From assembly GCA_029262095.1 (NCBI GenBank), contig JAJDAB010000529.1, positions 1 to 7,421 of the forward strand: DNA of 7,421 nucleotides, given 5' to 3'. The notes beneath the pieces were generated by a model that was not told where the DNA came from, did not search any database, and worked only from the letters and a program-made list of their open reading frames with translations. How positions within the stretch are numbered: position 1 is the stretch's first letter; the number at the start of each line of letters is the position of its first letter. This DNA is from Candidatus Hydrogenedentota bacterium. Its GTDB lineage: Bacteria; Hydrogenedentota; Hydrogenedentia; Hydrogenedentales; SLHB01. The position numbers were made by a program, and so were the translations under genes. Shown piece after piece: positions 1 to 6,193 of the stretch.

Positions 1-775
1 GGTCGTGCGCGCGCATTTGCAGGCCAACGTCTTCTAATCGCCACTGCGCCGAGAGCGCCGCATCGAGTGCGTCCGTCGATACCCCATTGCCCGCCAGGAT
101 TAGGTTGACGCGGCCTTCCATTTCGACTTGTTCTTGCAAGAATGCACGGTTCACAAACGCGTTATACGGCGCTGTCTGGCTAGGGGTGAGTCCGAACCGG
201 CCCATTTCTTCATCGGTCAACACTCGAACGACGCGACATCGTGCCCGGCGTGATCGTTCTTCATCCCGCCATGACAACGGCGAGTCACGCGCCATGAGTG
301 ACGGCTTCGCGACGCGCAATGCAATCTCATCACCCTCGTCCACGCCAAGCGCCGTGGCAAGCTTTAGATTGATCGCCGCTTCGTACTCCCCCAACACTAC
401 GGGGTCGCCATCGCCGAAACCCCAGAACTGTTCTTCGACGCCGTACACCGCAACCTTGTTGATTTGTGCGCGGTCGTCGGGCGTATCACCTTGATAAATA
501 GCCATGCCTCGCAAATGCAACGCGGCCGTTATATCCCCATCAATCGCGTCATCAAGCCGTGCCGCGAGCGATTCGTCGATATATTGACTCCGCGTATCAA
601 GCGCATGCTCGACGCCGCCCAATCGCAACATGGCGAACGTGCGCAACGAATGGTCCACCGAATCCCCGACTAGCAGCGCCCCTGTCAATACAGCCGACGC
701 GAGCACCGTCCCCGCGAGCACTCCCGCATTGGCGCGCCAATAGAATCGCAGACTACGTAGGACCAGCCCGATCAC
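1..775 (-). CDS. ABC transporter permease, FtsX/MacB type (partial, N-terminal 258 residues)
   Basis: No stop interrupts this minus-strand frame from the GTG at 775-773 to the window edge, so the gene continues beyond base 1. The protein opens with a short cytoplasmic stretch (IGLVLRSLRFYWRANAG). One transmembrane helix follows at about residues 17-37 (VLAGTVLASAVLTGALLVGD), then a long soluble region up to residue 258 with no further helix. This is the layout of FtsX/MacB/LolC-type permeases: first helix, then a large periplasmic MacB_PCD-like domain, with the remaining helices expected outside the window. The GTG start overlaps the stop of the upstream ATPase gene by four bases (GTGA, 772-775), so the two are probably translationally coupled and form one transporter. 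The family acts in lipoprotein release, efflux or mechanotransmission; nothing here identifies the substrate. The start is inferred from the overlap and the match to the usual permease N-terminus. Confidence 0.85.
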   Translation of the reverse strand, partial: MIGLVLRSLRFYWRANAGVLAGTVLASAVLTGALLVGDSVDHSLRTFAMLRLGGVEHALDTRSQYIDESLAARLDDAIDGDITAALHLRGMAIYQGDTPDDRAQINKVAVYGVEEQFWGFGDGDPVVLGEYEAAINLKLATALGVDEGDEIALRVAKPSLMARDSPLSWRDEERSRRARCRVVRVLTDEEMGRFGLTPSQTAPYNAFVNRAFLQEQVEMEGRVNLILAGNGVSTDALDAALSAQWRLEDVGLQMRAHD

Positions 776-1458
776 GATGGCGTCCCGGATTGGAGTTTCA
801 ACGTTTTTTCATCGAACGAATAAACTTGGTCCATGGTCTCGGCGATTGCCGAGGAGTGCGTGACCACAATCAGAGCAAGATTCTCTTCTCGATTCAGATC
901 GAGCATTAGCTGCGCCAGCTCCATGGCTCCGTCAGGACTCAACGAGCCCGTCGGCTCATCCGCCAGGAGCAAACGCGGTTGATTGATCAGCGCGCGTACC
1001 ACCGCGACTCGCTGACGCTCGCCCCCGGAAAGTAAACCGGGCCGGTAATGCATCCGATCTTTCAATCCCACACGATCGAGCAATTGTTCCGCTCGTGACG
1101 GCGCGTCCTTTGATTCTGCATTGACCAACGTCGGTACCAATACATTTTCCAGCGCCGTACACTGCGGCAATAAGTGATGCAACTGAAACACAAACCCAAT
1201 CGATCGGTTACGGAACGCCGCGACCTCAGTATCGTTCATGGATTGAATGTCTCGACCATCGAACGTGATCTTACCCGAGGTCGGCTTATCCAACGTTCCG
1301 ATGAGATTCAGTAACGTGCTTTTGCCACAGCCGGACGGACCGACTATTGCCGCCGATTGTCCGGAATCAATCGAAAACTCGACGCCTTGCAATACCGTTG
1401 GTGATCCGGGTGCGTTTTCAAAAGTTCGCGTGACGCCCTGCAATTCCAGCAATGCCAT
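772..1458 (-). CDS. ABC transporter ATP-binding protein, LolD/MacB type
   Basis: A complete 228-residue nucleotide-binding subunit, the normal length for a stand-alone LolD-like ATPase. Visible motifs are Walker A GPSGCGKST (40-48), Q-loop FQLHHLLP (Q92), signature LSGGERQR (143-150), Walker B LLLADEPTG (163-171, catalytic E168) and the H-loop histidine H201 (VVTHSS). The FQ-HHLLP segment and DEPTG are typical of the LolD/MacB/FtsE group, which powers FtsX-fold permeases from the cytoplasmic face. One oddity: the D-loop reads GSLSPDG, with Ser174 where GNLD/GALD normally has Asp. The gene lies 9 bp after the propeller gene stop and overlaps the permease start by 4 bp, so it is mid-operon and should energise that permease. 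No strong Shine-Dalgarno sequence precedes the ATG; translation may depend on coupling to the upstream gene. Confidence 0.95.
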   Translation of the reverse strand: MALLELQGVTRTFENAPGSPTVLQGVEFSIDSGQSAAIVGPSGCGKSTLLNLIGTLDKPTSGKITFDGRDIQSMNDTEVAAFRNRSIGFVFQLHHLLPQCTALENVLVPTLVNAESKDAPSRAEQLLDRVGLKDRMHYRPGLLSGGERQRVAVVRALINQPRLLLADEPTGSLSPDGAMELAQLMLDLNREENLALIVVTHSSAIAETMDQVYSFDEKTLKLQSGTPS

Positions 1459-1467
1459 CTAATAAGC

Positions 1468-2799
1468 CTATTCTGCTTCCGGCTTCGCGCCGAATGCGGT
1501 CACGGTACCGTCTTCGCTACCCACGACAATTGAGTTGTTGATAATGGCCGGCGACGCGATTTCATCGCTGACTTCATACGACCATAGTGACTCGCCGTCC
1601 TCAAGGCTCAGCACGTGCAGCACACCATCGATGCCTAGATAGGCCCGCTCACCCGCGATAACCGCAGAGGTTGGATATCCATCCGTCACAAGTTTCCATT
1701 TCAGTATTCCGGTTAAGCGATCGAGCGCATAAATATTGCCATCGTACGAACCGAATATCACCAATTCATCATTGACTGCCGGAGTCGTGAATATCTCGTC
1801 TTCGCTGTCCTCATTAATCCAGAGAACCTCACCCTTGCTCATGCTCACATGGAACAGCCGACCGCTATGACTTCCGCCAAACACCGAATCCCCAGCGATT
1901 GCCGCGCCGCTCGCGACCTGTGAATCCGGGTCCAGTTCGATGTTCTTTGCAATGCTTCCGTCTTCAGCCGAGAAAACGTGAAACGCGGCCGCGCAACTGC
2001 CATAGACGATCGCGCCATTCCCCACCGAGGCGGAGCCATCGCAACGATCGATTGCTTCCGCTTTCCAAATGGCTTCGCCGGTTACGGGATCGAACGAGTG
2101 CAGCGCGCCGTCGTCCTGGCCGATAACAAACAAGCGTGGGGGAGCGCCGTCCTCACTATCGAGTAGATTCACGGTGCCGAGAATTGGCCCTTCCATTTCA
2201 TAGGTCCACTTTATGTCACCGGTCTTCGAATCGAGCGCATACACCTTTCCATTCAACGTTGGAACAAATACGGTCGACATGAAACAAGATATGGGCGCGT
2301 CTGTCCGTTCCATCCGCTCGGAACCGTCATCGCGCACTTCTCGGATTAGTCGCGTGTGCCAACGCTCGTTACCATTAAAGTCGAGTCCATAGATTTCACC
2401 CTTTAGCGTGCCGGTATATATTCCCGAGTCGTCGGCGACCGGCGTGTGATAAATCGAGCCATCTGCCTGGAAGCGCCACATGACTTCAAGCGATTCTGGA
2501 ATCTTCGAATCGGAATAGCCGACAAGTCCCGGCCCACCATGATACGTCGACCAGGTCTTCGCTACCGGCGTGACAATCGGGCCGACAGGCGGCTTCGGTT
2601 CTGGAAGGGGCTCGGGTTCTGGAATGGGTTCGGGTTCGGGGGCTTTGGCCACGGTTACAGGTTGCTCGACCACTGTTTCTGTTTTCACCTGCGGTTCCGG
2701 GCCGTTGACCAAGAAACGCTCGGCAGCGAAAAAGCCAAGTACTAGGACAACAACTGCCACGATCGGTAAGGGAATGTTTATTCGACGTTTCTCACTCAT
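1468..2799 (-). CDS. Membrane-anchored PQQ-like beta-propeller protein (BamB-like) with Pro-Glu stalk
   Basis: The 443-residue protein starts with a short basic segment (MSEKRR) and one hydrophobic helix at about 11-27 with no obvious cleavage site, so it is probably an N-in membrane anchor. A linker rich in Pro-Glu repeats follows (54-71), like the periplasm-spanning stalk of TonB. From about 85 to the end come seven to eight propeller repeats, each with a G-x-(I/V)-Y-A-L-D...TG-x-x-x-W core: 134-147, 184-198, 231-245, 272-283, 313-327, 354-368, 392-406 and 431-438. These are PQQ_2/YVTN-like blades as in BamB, where they form a protein-binding scaffold. No features of a quinoprotein dehydrogenase are seen. 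C253 and C269 lie close enough in sequence to form a disulfide. The ATG overlaps the glycosyltransferase stop by 4 bp (ATGA, 2796-2799). Inferred role: periplasmic assembly or sensing platform for the glycosyltransferase/ABC operon. Confidence 0.9.
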   Translation of the reverse strand: MSEKRRINIPLPIVAVVVLVLGFFAAERFLVNGPEPQVKTETVVEQPVTVAKAPEPEPIPEPEPLPEPKPPVGPIVTPVAKTWSTYHGGPGLVGYSDSKIPESLEVMWRFQADGSIYHTPVADDSGIYTGTLKGEIYGLDFNGNERWHTRLIREVRDDGSERMERTDAPISCFMSTVFVPTLNGKVYALDSKTGDIKWTYEMEGPILGTVNLLDSEDGAPPRLFVIGQDDGALHSFDPVTGEAIWKAEAIDRCDGSASVGNGAIVYGSCAAAFHVFSAEDGSIAKNIELDPDSQVASGAAIAGDSVFGGSHSGRLFHVSMSKGEVLWINEDSEDEIFTTPAVNDELVIFGSYDGNIYALDRLTGILKWKLVTDGYPTSAVIAGERAYLGIDGVLHVLSLEDGESLWSYEVSDEIASPAIINNSIVVGSEDGTVTAFGAKPEAE

Positions 2800-4082
2800 G
2801 CCAACGACTCATAGATCTTCGCAACACCCTTCGCCATCGTATCCACGCCGAAGTCGCGGTAAACGTTTTCGCGGCCTTCCCGGCCTAGTTTTTGCGCCGC
2901 CGCTCGATCGAGCAATAGGGTTTCCAACGATTTTACAAGCGCGGCCTTATCGCCGATGTCGTACAGCACGCCGCCGCCGGTTCGACCCAGGACTTCCGGA
3001 TATCCGCCCGCGCGGGGTTGCACAACCGGCACACCTTCGCTCAATGCTTCGATGATATACAGGCCAAACGCTTCGCCCTCGTCTGCGGGTACGGACAATA
3101 CGGTGAGCGAACGCAGGAAATCCCTTCGATGGGCGAGGTCGAACTCTGCGATAAATTCGACATCCTGGTCGACCCCATGTTCTTTCAGTTTTGTGCGAAG
3201 CTCTTCGATAAAATTGAAGTCCGGGCCGTGTTGTCCACCCGTCGCTCGCAGTTTGAGATCTTTGAGTTCCGGGTGCTTTTTCAATTCGAGAAATGCGTCA
3301 ACGAGAACGCCCAGACCCAACGACCGGCACATCTTGGACAGGTAACCAAGAACAGGCGGGTTATCGGCAACGGGTGCCGGTTCTCGGTCGTCCAGTTCGA
3401 TCCCAAGATGAACTACATTCATTTTGGAATCGTCCAACTCCATTCGGCTGCACATTTCATCGCCGTACCACTCGCTTACTGAAATGAATGCATCAATGTC
3501 AGATGCGCACCGCGACATCGCGTCCCAACATTGCTGGTCGTAGGGCGGGTTGATACCGTCCAGCCAATTCTCTTCGTCTTGCAGCGTACATACGACGGGC
3601 ACGTTGAGGCGCCTTTTTATTTCGGCCGCCATACCCGTCAACAGCGAATTCGAAAGATGCACCATCTCCGGCTTTTCGTGTTCTTCCAACCAGTCCAGTA
3701 GCCGGTCCAGGTCCTTCTTTTGTTTGCCGTGCACGCCTTCAAGCATGGATAACGACAGCGGGCCGAGACCAGACGCCTCCGTCGACCCCTCTCGCTTCGC
3801 CGCCATGCGCAACATCCAATCCACGTCGAACCACTTGTCAATCCAACGTGGTGTTTTGCGAAAGAAACCGGTCAACTGTTGTAAGTAGACATTGATGCCA
3901 CCAAAGAATACGGGGACATCTTCGTTAATTTGTTCTGCGTCGATTAGAATTGGCAGATACACCGGTATCAACGTCAGTTCGTGACCGTGCTTTCGGAGCG
4001 CCCGCGCCAACGCGGCGTCGCGCATACAATTCTGACAATAGAATGTTCCGCCCGTGCCAGGCGCCAAGTAAGTAATTCGCAT
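2796..4082 (-). CDS. Glycosyltransferase family 4 (GT-B fold)
   Basis: A complete 428-residue enzyme. The N-terminal half starts MRITYLAPGTGGTFYCQNCMRD, carrying the glycine-rich loop of GT-B glycosyltransferases plus a C16-x2-C19 pair. The FFGGINVYLQQ segment (59-69) belongs to the same subfamily. The C-terminal half has the nucleotide-sugar-binding Rossmann domain (VLGYLSKMCRSLGLGVLVDAF, about 244-264). The GT4 E-x7-E motif is E337 and E345 in GEAFGLYIIEALSEG, followed by VPVVQPRAGGYPEV. Family enzymes move an activated sugar to a lipid, polysaccharide or protein acceptor in the cytoplasm or at the inner membrane; donor and acceptor cannot be told here. There is no signal peptide or membrane helix. 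It starts 21 bp after the upstream propeller gene, with a GGAAG-type ribosome site about 11 nt before ATG, and ends in a 4-bp overlap with the next gene, placing it mid-operon with envelope genes. Confidence 0.93.
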   Translation of the reverse strand: MRITYLAPGTGGTFYCQNCMRDAALARALRKHGHELTLIPVYLPILIDAEQINEDVPVFFGGINVYLQQLTGFFRKTPRWIDKWFDVDWMLRMAAKREGSTEASGLGPLSLSMLEGVHGKQKKDLDRLLDWLEEHEKPEMVHLSNSLLTGMAAEIKRRLNVPVVCTLQDEENWLDGINPPYDQQCWDAMSRCASDIDAFISVSEWYGDEMCSRMELDDSKMNVVHLGIELDDREPAPVADNPPVLGYLSKMCRSLGLGVLVDAFLELKKHPELKDLKLRATGGQHGPDFNFIEELRTKLKEHGVDQDVEFIAEFDLAHRRDFLRSLTVLSVPADEGEAFGLYIIEALSEGVPVVQPRAGGYPEVLGRTGGGVLYDIGDKAALVKSLETLLLDRAAAQKLGREGRENVYRDFGVDTMAKGVAKIYESLA

Positions 4083-4103
4083 AATGCTATCGTCTTCCAG
4101 GCG

Positions 4104-5378
4104 TTACCGCCGCCCCAACTGAAAACACTTCATCCGCTCCTGATTGCGAACCAGCAACTTCCCCTGTGAATACGCCAAAGGCGACCACATTTGCGCGCCG
4201 TTAAAAATCTTGGCCTGTGCGATTTCCCGATAGGCTTCCGGCGTCGGCTCAATCAAATGTAGCGTGCCGCGCCGGCCATCAAAATTGATAATAAGCCCAT
4301 CCACAGACAACAACCCGCCCCGCTCGAATCGCGGCAGCCCTTTTGTGTCTCGCGTCCGCCATTTCATTTCACCATCGAGCGTTAAGCACAACATTCCGTC
4401 GCCTCGATTGTTGCCGTTGCTGTTCATGTACAGGTGATTGTCAATAAATAGTGGTTGGTGGATTTGGCTACCGCAGACCTCGGTCGCAAAAAGCTCTTCC
4501 ACATCGAACGTGTTGCCGTTTTTCACGATACGAAGCATCGCGGATCCCGCACCGTATTCCCCCGTGATGAACAACCGGTCACCGGGCAATGGAGTGGGGA
4601 AGGGGATTGGGATTCTGCAGTGCCAGTCCGCGTATTGCCACAACTTCTTTCCATCCGCTAGCGAAATCCCCAAGACCGTCGGCTTCGCCCCGGCGATCAT
4701 GACGACTTGGTCCACGCCCGCCAAATTGGTGACCCTTGGTGTCGAATAGCCGAAACCATTGCCGTCCTTGTTTATCCAGACAGGCTTGCCCGTGTCCTTA
4801 TCGAACGCCGCCACAAACGCATCCCTCGATTGTGGTGCCACGATGACTAGATCACCCACCACCGTGGGCGATTGTGCATACCCCCATCGAGTTTGGCCGA
4901 ACGGCGGATACGCCGATTGTAAGTCAATCGTCCATGTCGCTTGATGAGTCGTTCGGTCAATGCAGTAGAACTTGCCGGTCATCCCGACTGTATACACATG
5001 CGTATCGGTGACCGTTGGCGTTGTTCGTGAGCCCGCATAGCTGGCGCTTCCCGCAGCGTCCTGTTTGGACTCCCATTTCTGCTCACCCGTCTCAAGATCC
5101 AAACAACGCAGGACGTCCCGCAAGTCCAACTCGCGATCAAGTACAAACACTTCTCCGTCGCGAACCGCCGGCCCGCCAAACCCCACACCCAGCGGCAACT
5201 GCCACACAATATCCGGACCGGCCTCGGGCCAGATTCGTGCGAGATTGTCTTCAGGGGAAGTACCGTTGCGGTCAGGCCCTTGAAATTGTGGCCAGTCCGC
5301 AGCGTAGCTAGGAGTGACCGATAAAATCGAAATTACGAAGGTCAATAAAATAAGTCGAAAGCAATAACGTTGTGTCAT
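4104..5378 (-). CDS. Exported PQQ-like beta-propeller protein, first gene of the envelope operon
   Basis: The frame is open up to 5609, but the ATG at 5378 is the credible start. It gives 424 residues beginning with a textbook signal peptide: basic MTQRYCFR, hydrophobic LILLTFVISILSV, and AxA-type cleavage near SYA-AD (26/27). The mature protein opens with DWPQFQGPDRNGTS, the hallmark of the large planctomycete family of PQQ_2-repeat proteins. Blade-like repeats follow: GEVFVLD...CLDLETGEQKW (75-102), GKFYCIDRTTHQATW (135-149), AFDKDTGKPVW (191-201), GISLADGKKLW (237-247) and CLTLDGEMKW (331-340). It is predicted to be a soluble periplasmic propeller scaffold. Enzymatic activity is not supported by anything seen. 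It starts the five-gene minus-strand unit. A weak TTGAAA box lies upstream at about 5425-5430, without a convincing -10. The extra 77 residues of the longer frame are basic, low-quality sequence and are not included. Confidence 0.9.
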   Translation of the reverse strand: MTQRYCFRLILLTFVISILSVTPSYAADWPQFQGPDRNGTSPEDNLARIWPEAGPDIVWQLPLGVGFGGPAVRDGEVFVLDRELDLRDVLRCLDLETGEQKWESKQDAAGSASYAGSRTTPTVTDTHVYTVGMTGKFYCIDRTTHQATWTIDLQSAYPPFGQTRWGYAQSPTVVGDLVIVAPQSRDAFVAAFDKDTGKPVWINKDGNGFGYSTPRVTNLAGVDQVVMIAGAKPTVLGISLADGKKLWQYADWHCRIPIPFPTPLPGDRLFITGEYGAGSAMLRIVKNGNTFDVEELFATEVCGSQIHQPLFIDNHLYMNSNGNNRGDGMLCLTLDGEMKWRTRDTKGLPRFERGGLLSVDGLIINFDGRRGTLHLIEPTPEAYREIAQAKIFNGAQMWSPLAYSQGKLLVRNQERMKCFQLGRR

Positions 5379-5469
5379 ACTTAATCCCGAGCGGGCACAC
5401 CGTAGACGGTTGTGCGGTAGTCGTTTCAAATTGATTTCGTTAAGACGAATGTTTCGCGAGTGGCGGCTT

Positions 5470-5721
5470 CTAGCAACAGGAACCAGAATCCTGGTCGGTG
5501 GTGCAGCAGTCGCCTGGCGGACAACACTCGCCCGGAGGGCAACAAACCATCTGGGAAGAGACACCATCCACATAGGTAACCAGTGCCCGCCGCGTGGTGC
5601 GCCAAGCACCGCCGATATGGCGACCCGGCAACTCGCTGGCGACCAGCAAATCGGTCACGACCTGCACGTCCACCTGCAGCACCGATGCCGCTTCTTCCAC
5701 GGTCAAAATGTCATTATCCAT
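5470..5721 (-). CDS. Small HTH (excisionase/MerR-like) protein with tail of four vicinal Cys pairs
   Basis: The product is 83 residues. Residues 4-53 match the HTH_17/excisionase-type winged helix in order: ILTVEEAASVLQV (helices 1-2), VQVVTDLLVASELPG (recognition helix and turn), then the wing HIGGAWRTTRRALVTYVDG. The rest is a cysteine-rich tail: CC at 60-61, 66-67, 72-73 and 82-83, the first three pairs separated by PPGE and PPGD. Vicinal pairs of this kind bind soft metals or As(III) in ArsD and in MerR-family sensors, so a metalloregulatory role is inferred, not proven. The start is well supported by AAGGGA (5730-5735) spaced 8 nt from ATG. The gene is divergent from the arsEFG-like genes and shares a 158-bp intergenic region rich in inverted repeats, so those genes are the likely target. 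It could instead be a metal-buffering protein. It sits 91 bp before the propeller operon in the same direction, with no clear terminator between. Confidence 0.85.
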   Translation of the reverse strand: MDNDILTVEEAASVLQVDVQVVTDLLVASELPGRHIGGAWRTTRRALVTYVDGVSSQMVCCPPGECCPPGDCCTTDQDSGSCC

Positions 5722-5729
5722 GAGTACGA

Positions 5730-5735
5730 TCCCTT
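5730..5735 (-). promoter_or_regulatory. Ribosome binding site of the HTH-Cys gene
   Basis: On the minus strand the sequence reads AAGGGA followed by eight bases and the ATG at 5721. This is a good Shine-Dalgarno match at ideal spacing and supports both the start and the reality of this small gene. Confidence 0.7.
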
Positions 5736-5763
5736 GTCTCGAACCCGATAACTACCTTAACAT

Positions 5764-5780
5764 AATTCGCGGCGCGAATT
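5764..5780. promoter_or_regulatory. Perfect 17-bp palindrome, candidate operator
   Basis: AATTCGCG-G-CGCGAATT is a perfect inverted repeat with 8-bp arms and a one-base centre at 5772. It lies in the divergent intergenic region, 42 bp before the HTH gene and about 100 bp before the first arsEFG-like gene. It directly abuts the TTGTTC box of the predicted plus-strand promoter and overlaps a possible minus-strand -10 (TATGTT, 5764-5759). A dimeric HTH regulator could bind here and control both directions; the binding protein is inferred. Confidence 0.55.
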
Positions 5781-5808
5781 GTTCCGTGTGCGGAATAGTC
5801 CATACAAT
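5779..5808 (+). promoter_or_regulatory. Predicted sigma70-type promoter for the arsEFG-like operon
   Basis: TTGTTC (5779-5784) is separated by 18 bp from TACAAT (5803-5808). The -10 matches consensus at five of six positions; the -35 keeps only the TTG core, as is common for regulated promoters. Transcription would start near 5815 and give a leader of about 65 nt. The spacer contains the inverted repeat TTCCG-TGTG-CGGAA, so a bound regulator would directly affect polymerase. Confidence 0.5.
5782..5795. promoter_or_regulatory. Inverted repeat inside the promoter spacer, candidate operator
   Basis: TTCCG (5782-5786) and CGGAA (5791-5795) form a perfect 5-bp inverted repeat around TGTG. It overlaps the -35 and the spacer of the predicted promoter. 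An 18-bp spacer with dyad symmetry inside it resembles MerR-type promoters, where the regulator binds between -35 and -10, although typical MerR spacers are 19-20 bp. The short arms make chance occurrence possible. Confidence 0.4.
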
Positions 5809-5817
5809 ACAAATTGT
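5804..5817. promoter_or_regulatory. Inverted repeat overlapping -10 and start site
   Basis: ACAAT (5804-5808) and ATTGT (5813-5817) are perfect 5-bp arms around ACAA. The element covers most of the predicted -10 and the transcription start, the classic position for a repressor site. The arms are short and AT-rich, so it may be coincidental; it is recorded because it is the third dyad in about 55 bp. Confidence 0.3.
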
Positions 5818-5871
5818 TGCTATTACTACACATACGGTTACACCGACCAAGTATTTTTCGGCCCAAGAATC

Positions 5872-5876
5872 GAGGA
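5872..5876 (+). promoter_or_regulatory. Ribosome binding site deciding the start of the thioredoxin-like gene
   Basis: GAGGA lies three bases before the ATG at 5880, a short but usable spacing. It supports the 77-residue product beginning MKKIQVLGPG, rather than the longer frame opening at 5814, whose added residues have no family resemblance and would overlap the predicted promoter and start site. Confidence 0.6.
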
Positions 5877-5879
5877 ATT

Positions 5880-6113
5880 ATGAAGAAGATCCAAGTGCTC
5901 GGCCCCGGTTGCCCCTCATGCGATAAGCTGGCGGACTTGGCCCGGCAAGCGGCCACCGAAATGGCCCTTGAGTTCGAGTTCGAAAAGGTCTCGGATATGA
6001 ACGATATCCTCGCCTTTGGCGTGCCCACGACACCAGCATTGGTCGTCGATGGCGAAGTTAAGATTTGCGGCCGTGTTCCAGAAATGAGCGAACTAAAGAG
6101 CATGATCGCTTGA
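5880..6113 (+). CDS. arsE: Small thioredoxin-fold protein with CPSC motif, ArsE-like
   Basis: The product is a cytoplasmic 77-residue protein. The N-terminal beta strand MKKIQVLGPG leads into the redox motif C11-P-S-C14. A helix with DKLADLARQAATEM follows, then strand EFEFEKV and the thioredoxin cis-proline region GVPTTPALVVDGEV (P49/P52). The end, KICGRVPEMSELKSMIA, matches the usual GRVPS...EL close of the minimal thioredoxin family known as redox-active disulfide protein 2 (TM0996-like). C63 is an additional cysteine. On its own it would be called only a thioredoxin-family protein. The name ArsE rests on the following ArsF- and ArsG-family genes, since small proteins of this type lead arsEFG loci. 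Family role: thiol-disulfide exchange, here probably passing electrons within the operon's redox system. The stop is 80 bp before the next gene. Confidence 0.85.
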   Translation: MKKIQVLGPGCPSCDKLADLARQAATEMALEFEFEKVSDMNDILAFGVPTTPALVVDGEVKICGRVPEMSELKSMIA

Positions 6114-6193
6114 ATAGGCACCCGCATCAATACTGCGCAATCACTTTCGGGAGCGGATTGGGGTGAGTGGATACCCGTGATACGATTCGCCCT

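Noticed and set aside
2570..3055. Plus-strand open frame of 161 codons
   Set aside because: Lies opposite the glycosyltransferase and propeller genes; the product is Gly/Ser/Arg-rich low-complexity sequence without family features.
1468..5378. PQQ-dependent dehydrogenases
   Set aside because: The two propellers have short blade repeats and lengths of 424-443 residues, and no quinoprotein catalytic or haem motifs are visible; they fit BamB-like scaffold proteins instead.
5436..5449. TTCGT-TAAG-ACGAA hairpin as a terminator of the HTH gene
   Set aside because: The stem is only 5 bp and no U-tract follows on either strand.
5379..5609. Upstream extension of the secreted propeller frame (77 extra residues from 5609)
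   Set aside because: It would overlap the HTH-Cys gene antisense-free on the same strand, is basic and unlike the family, and would bury a clear signal peptide starting at 5378.
5714..6130. Minus-strand open frame of 138 codons across the intergenic region and the arsE-like gene
   Set aside because: It runs antisense to a well-supported thioredoxin-like gene and through the predicted promoter; no motif supports it.
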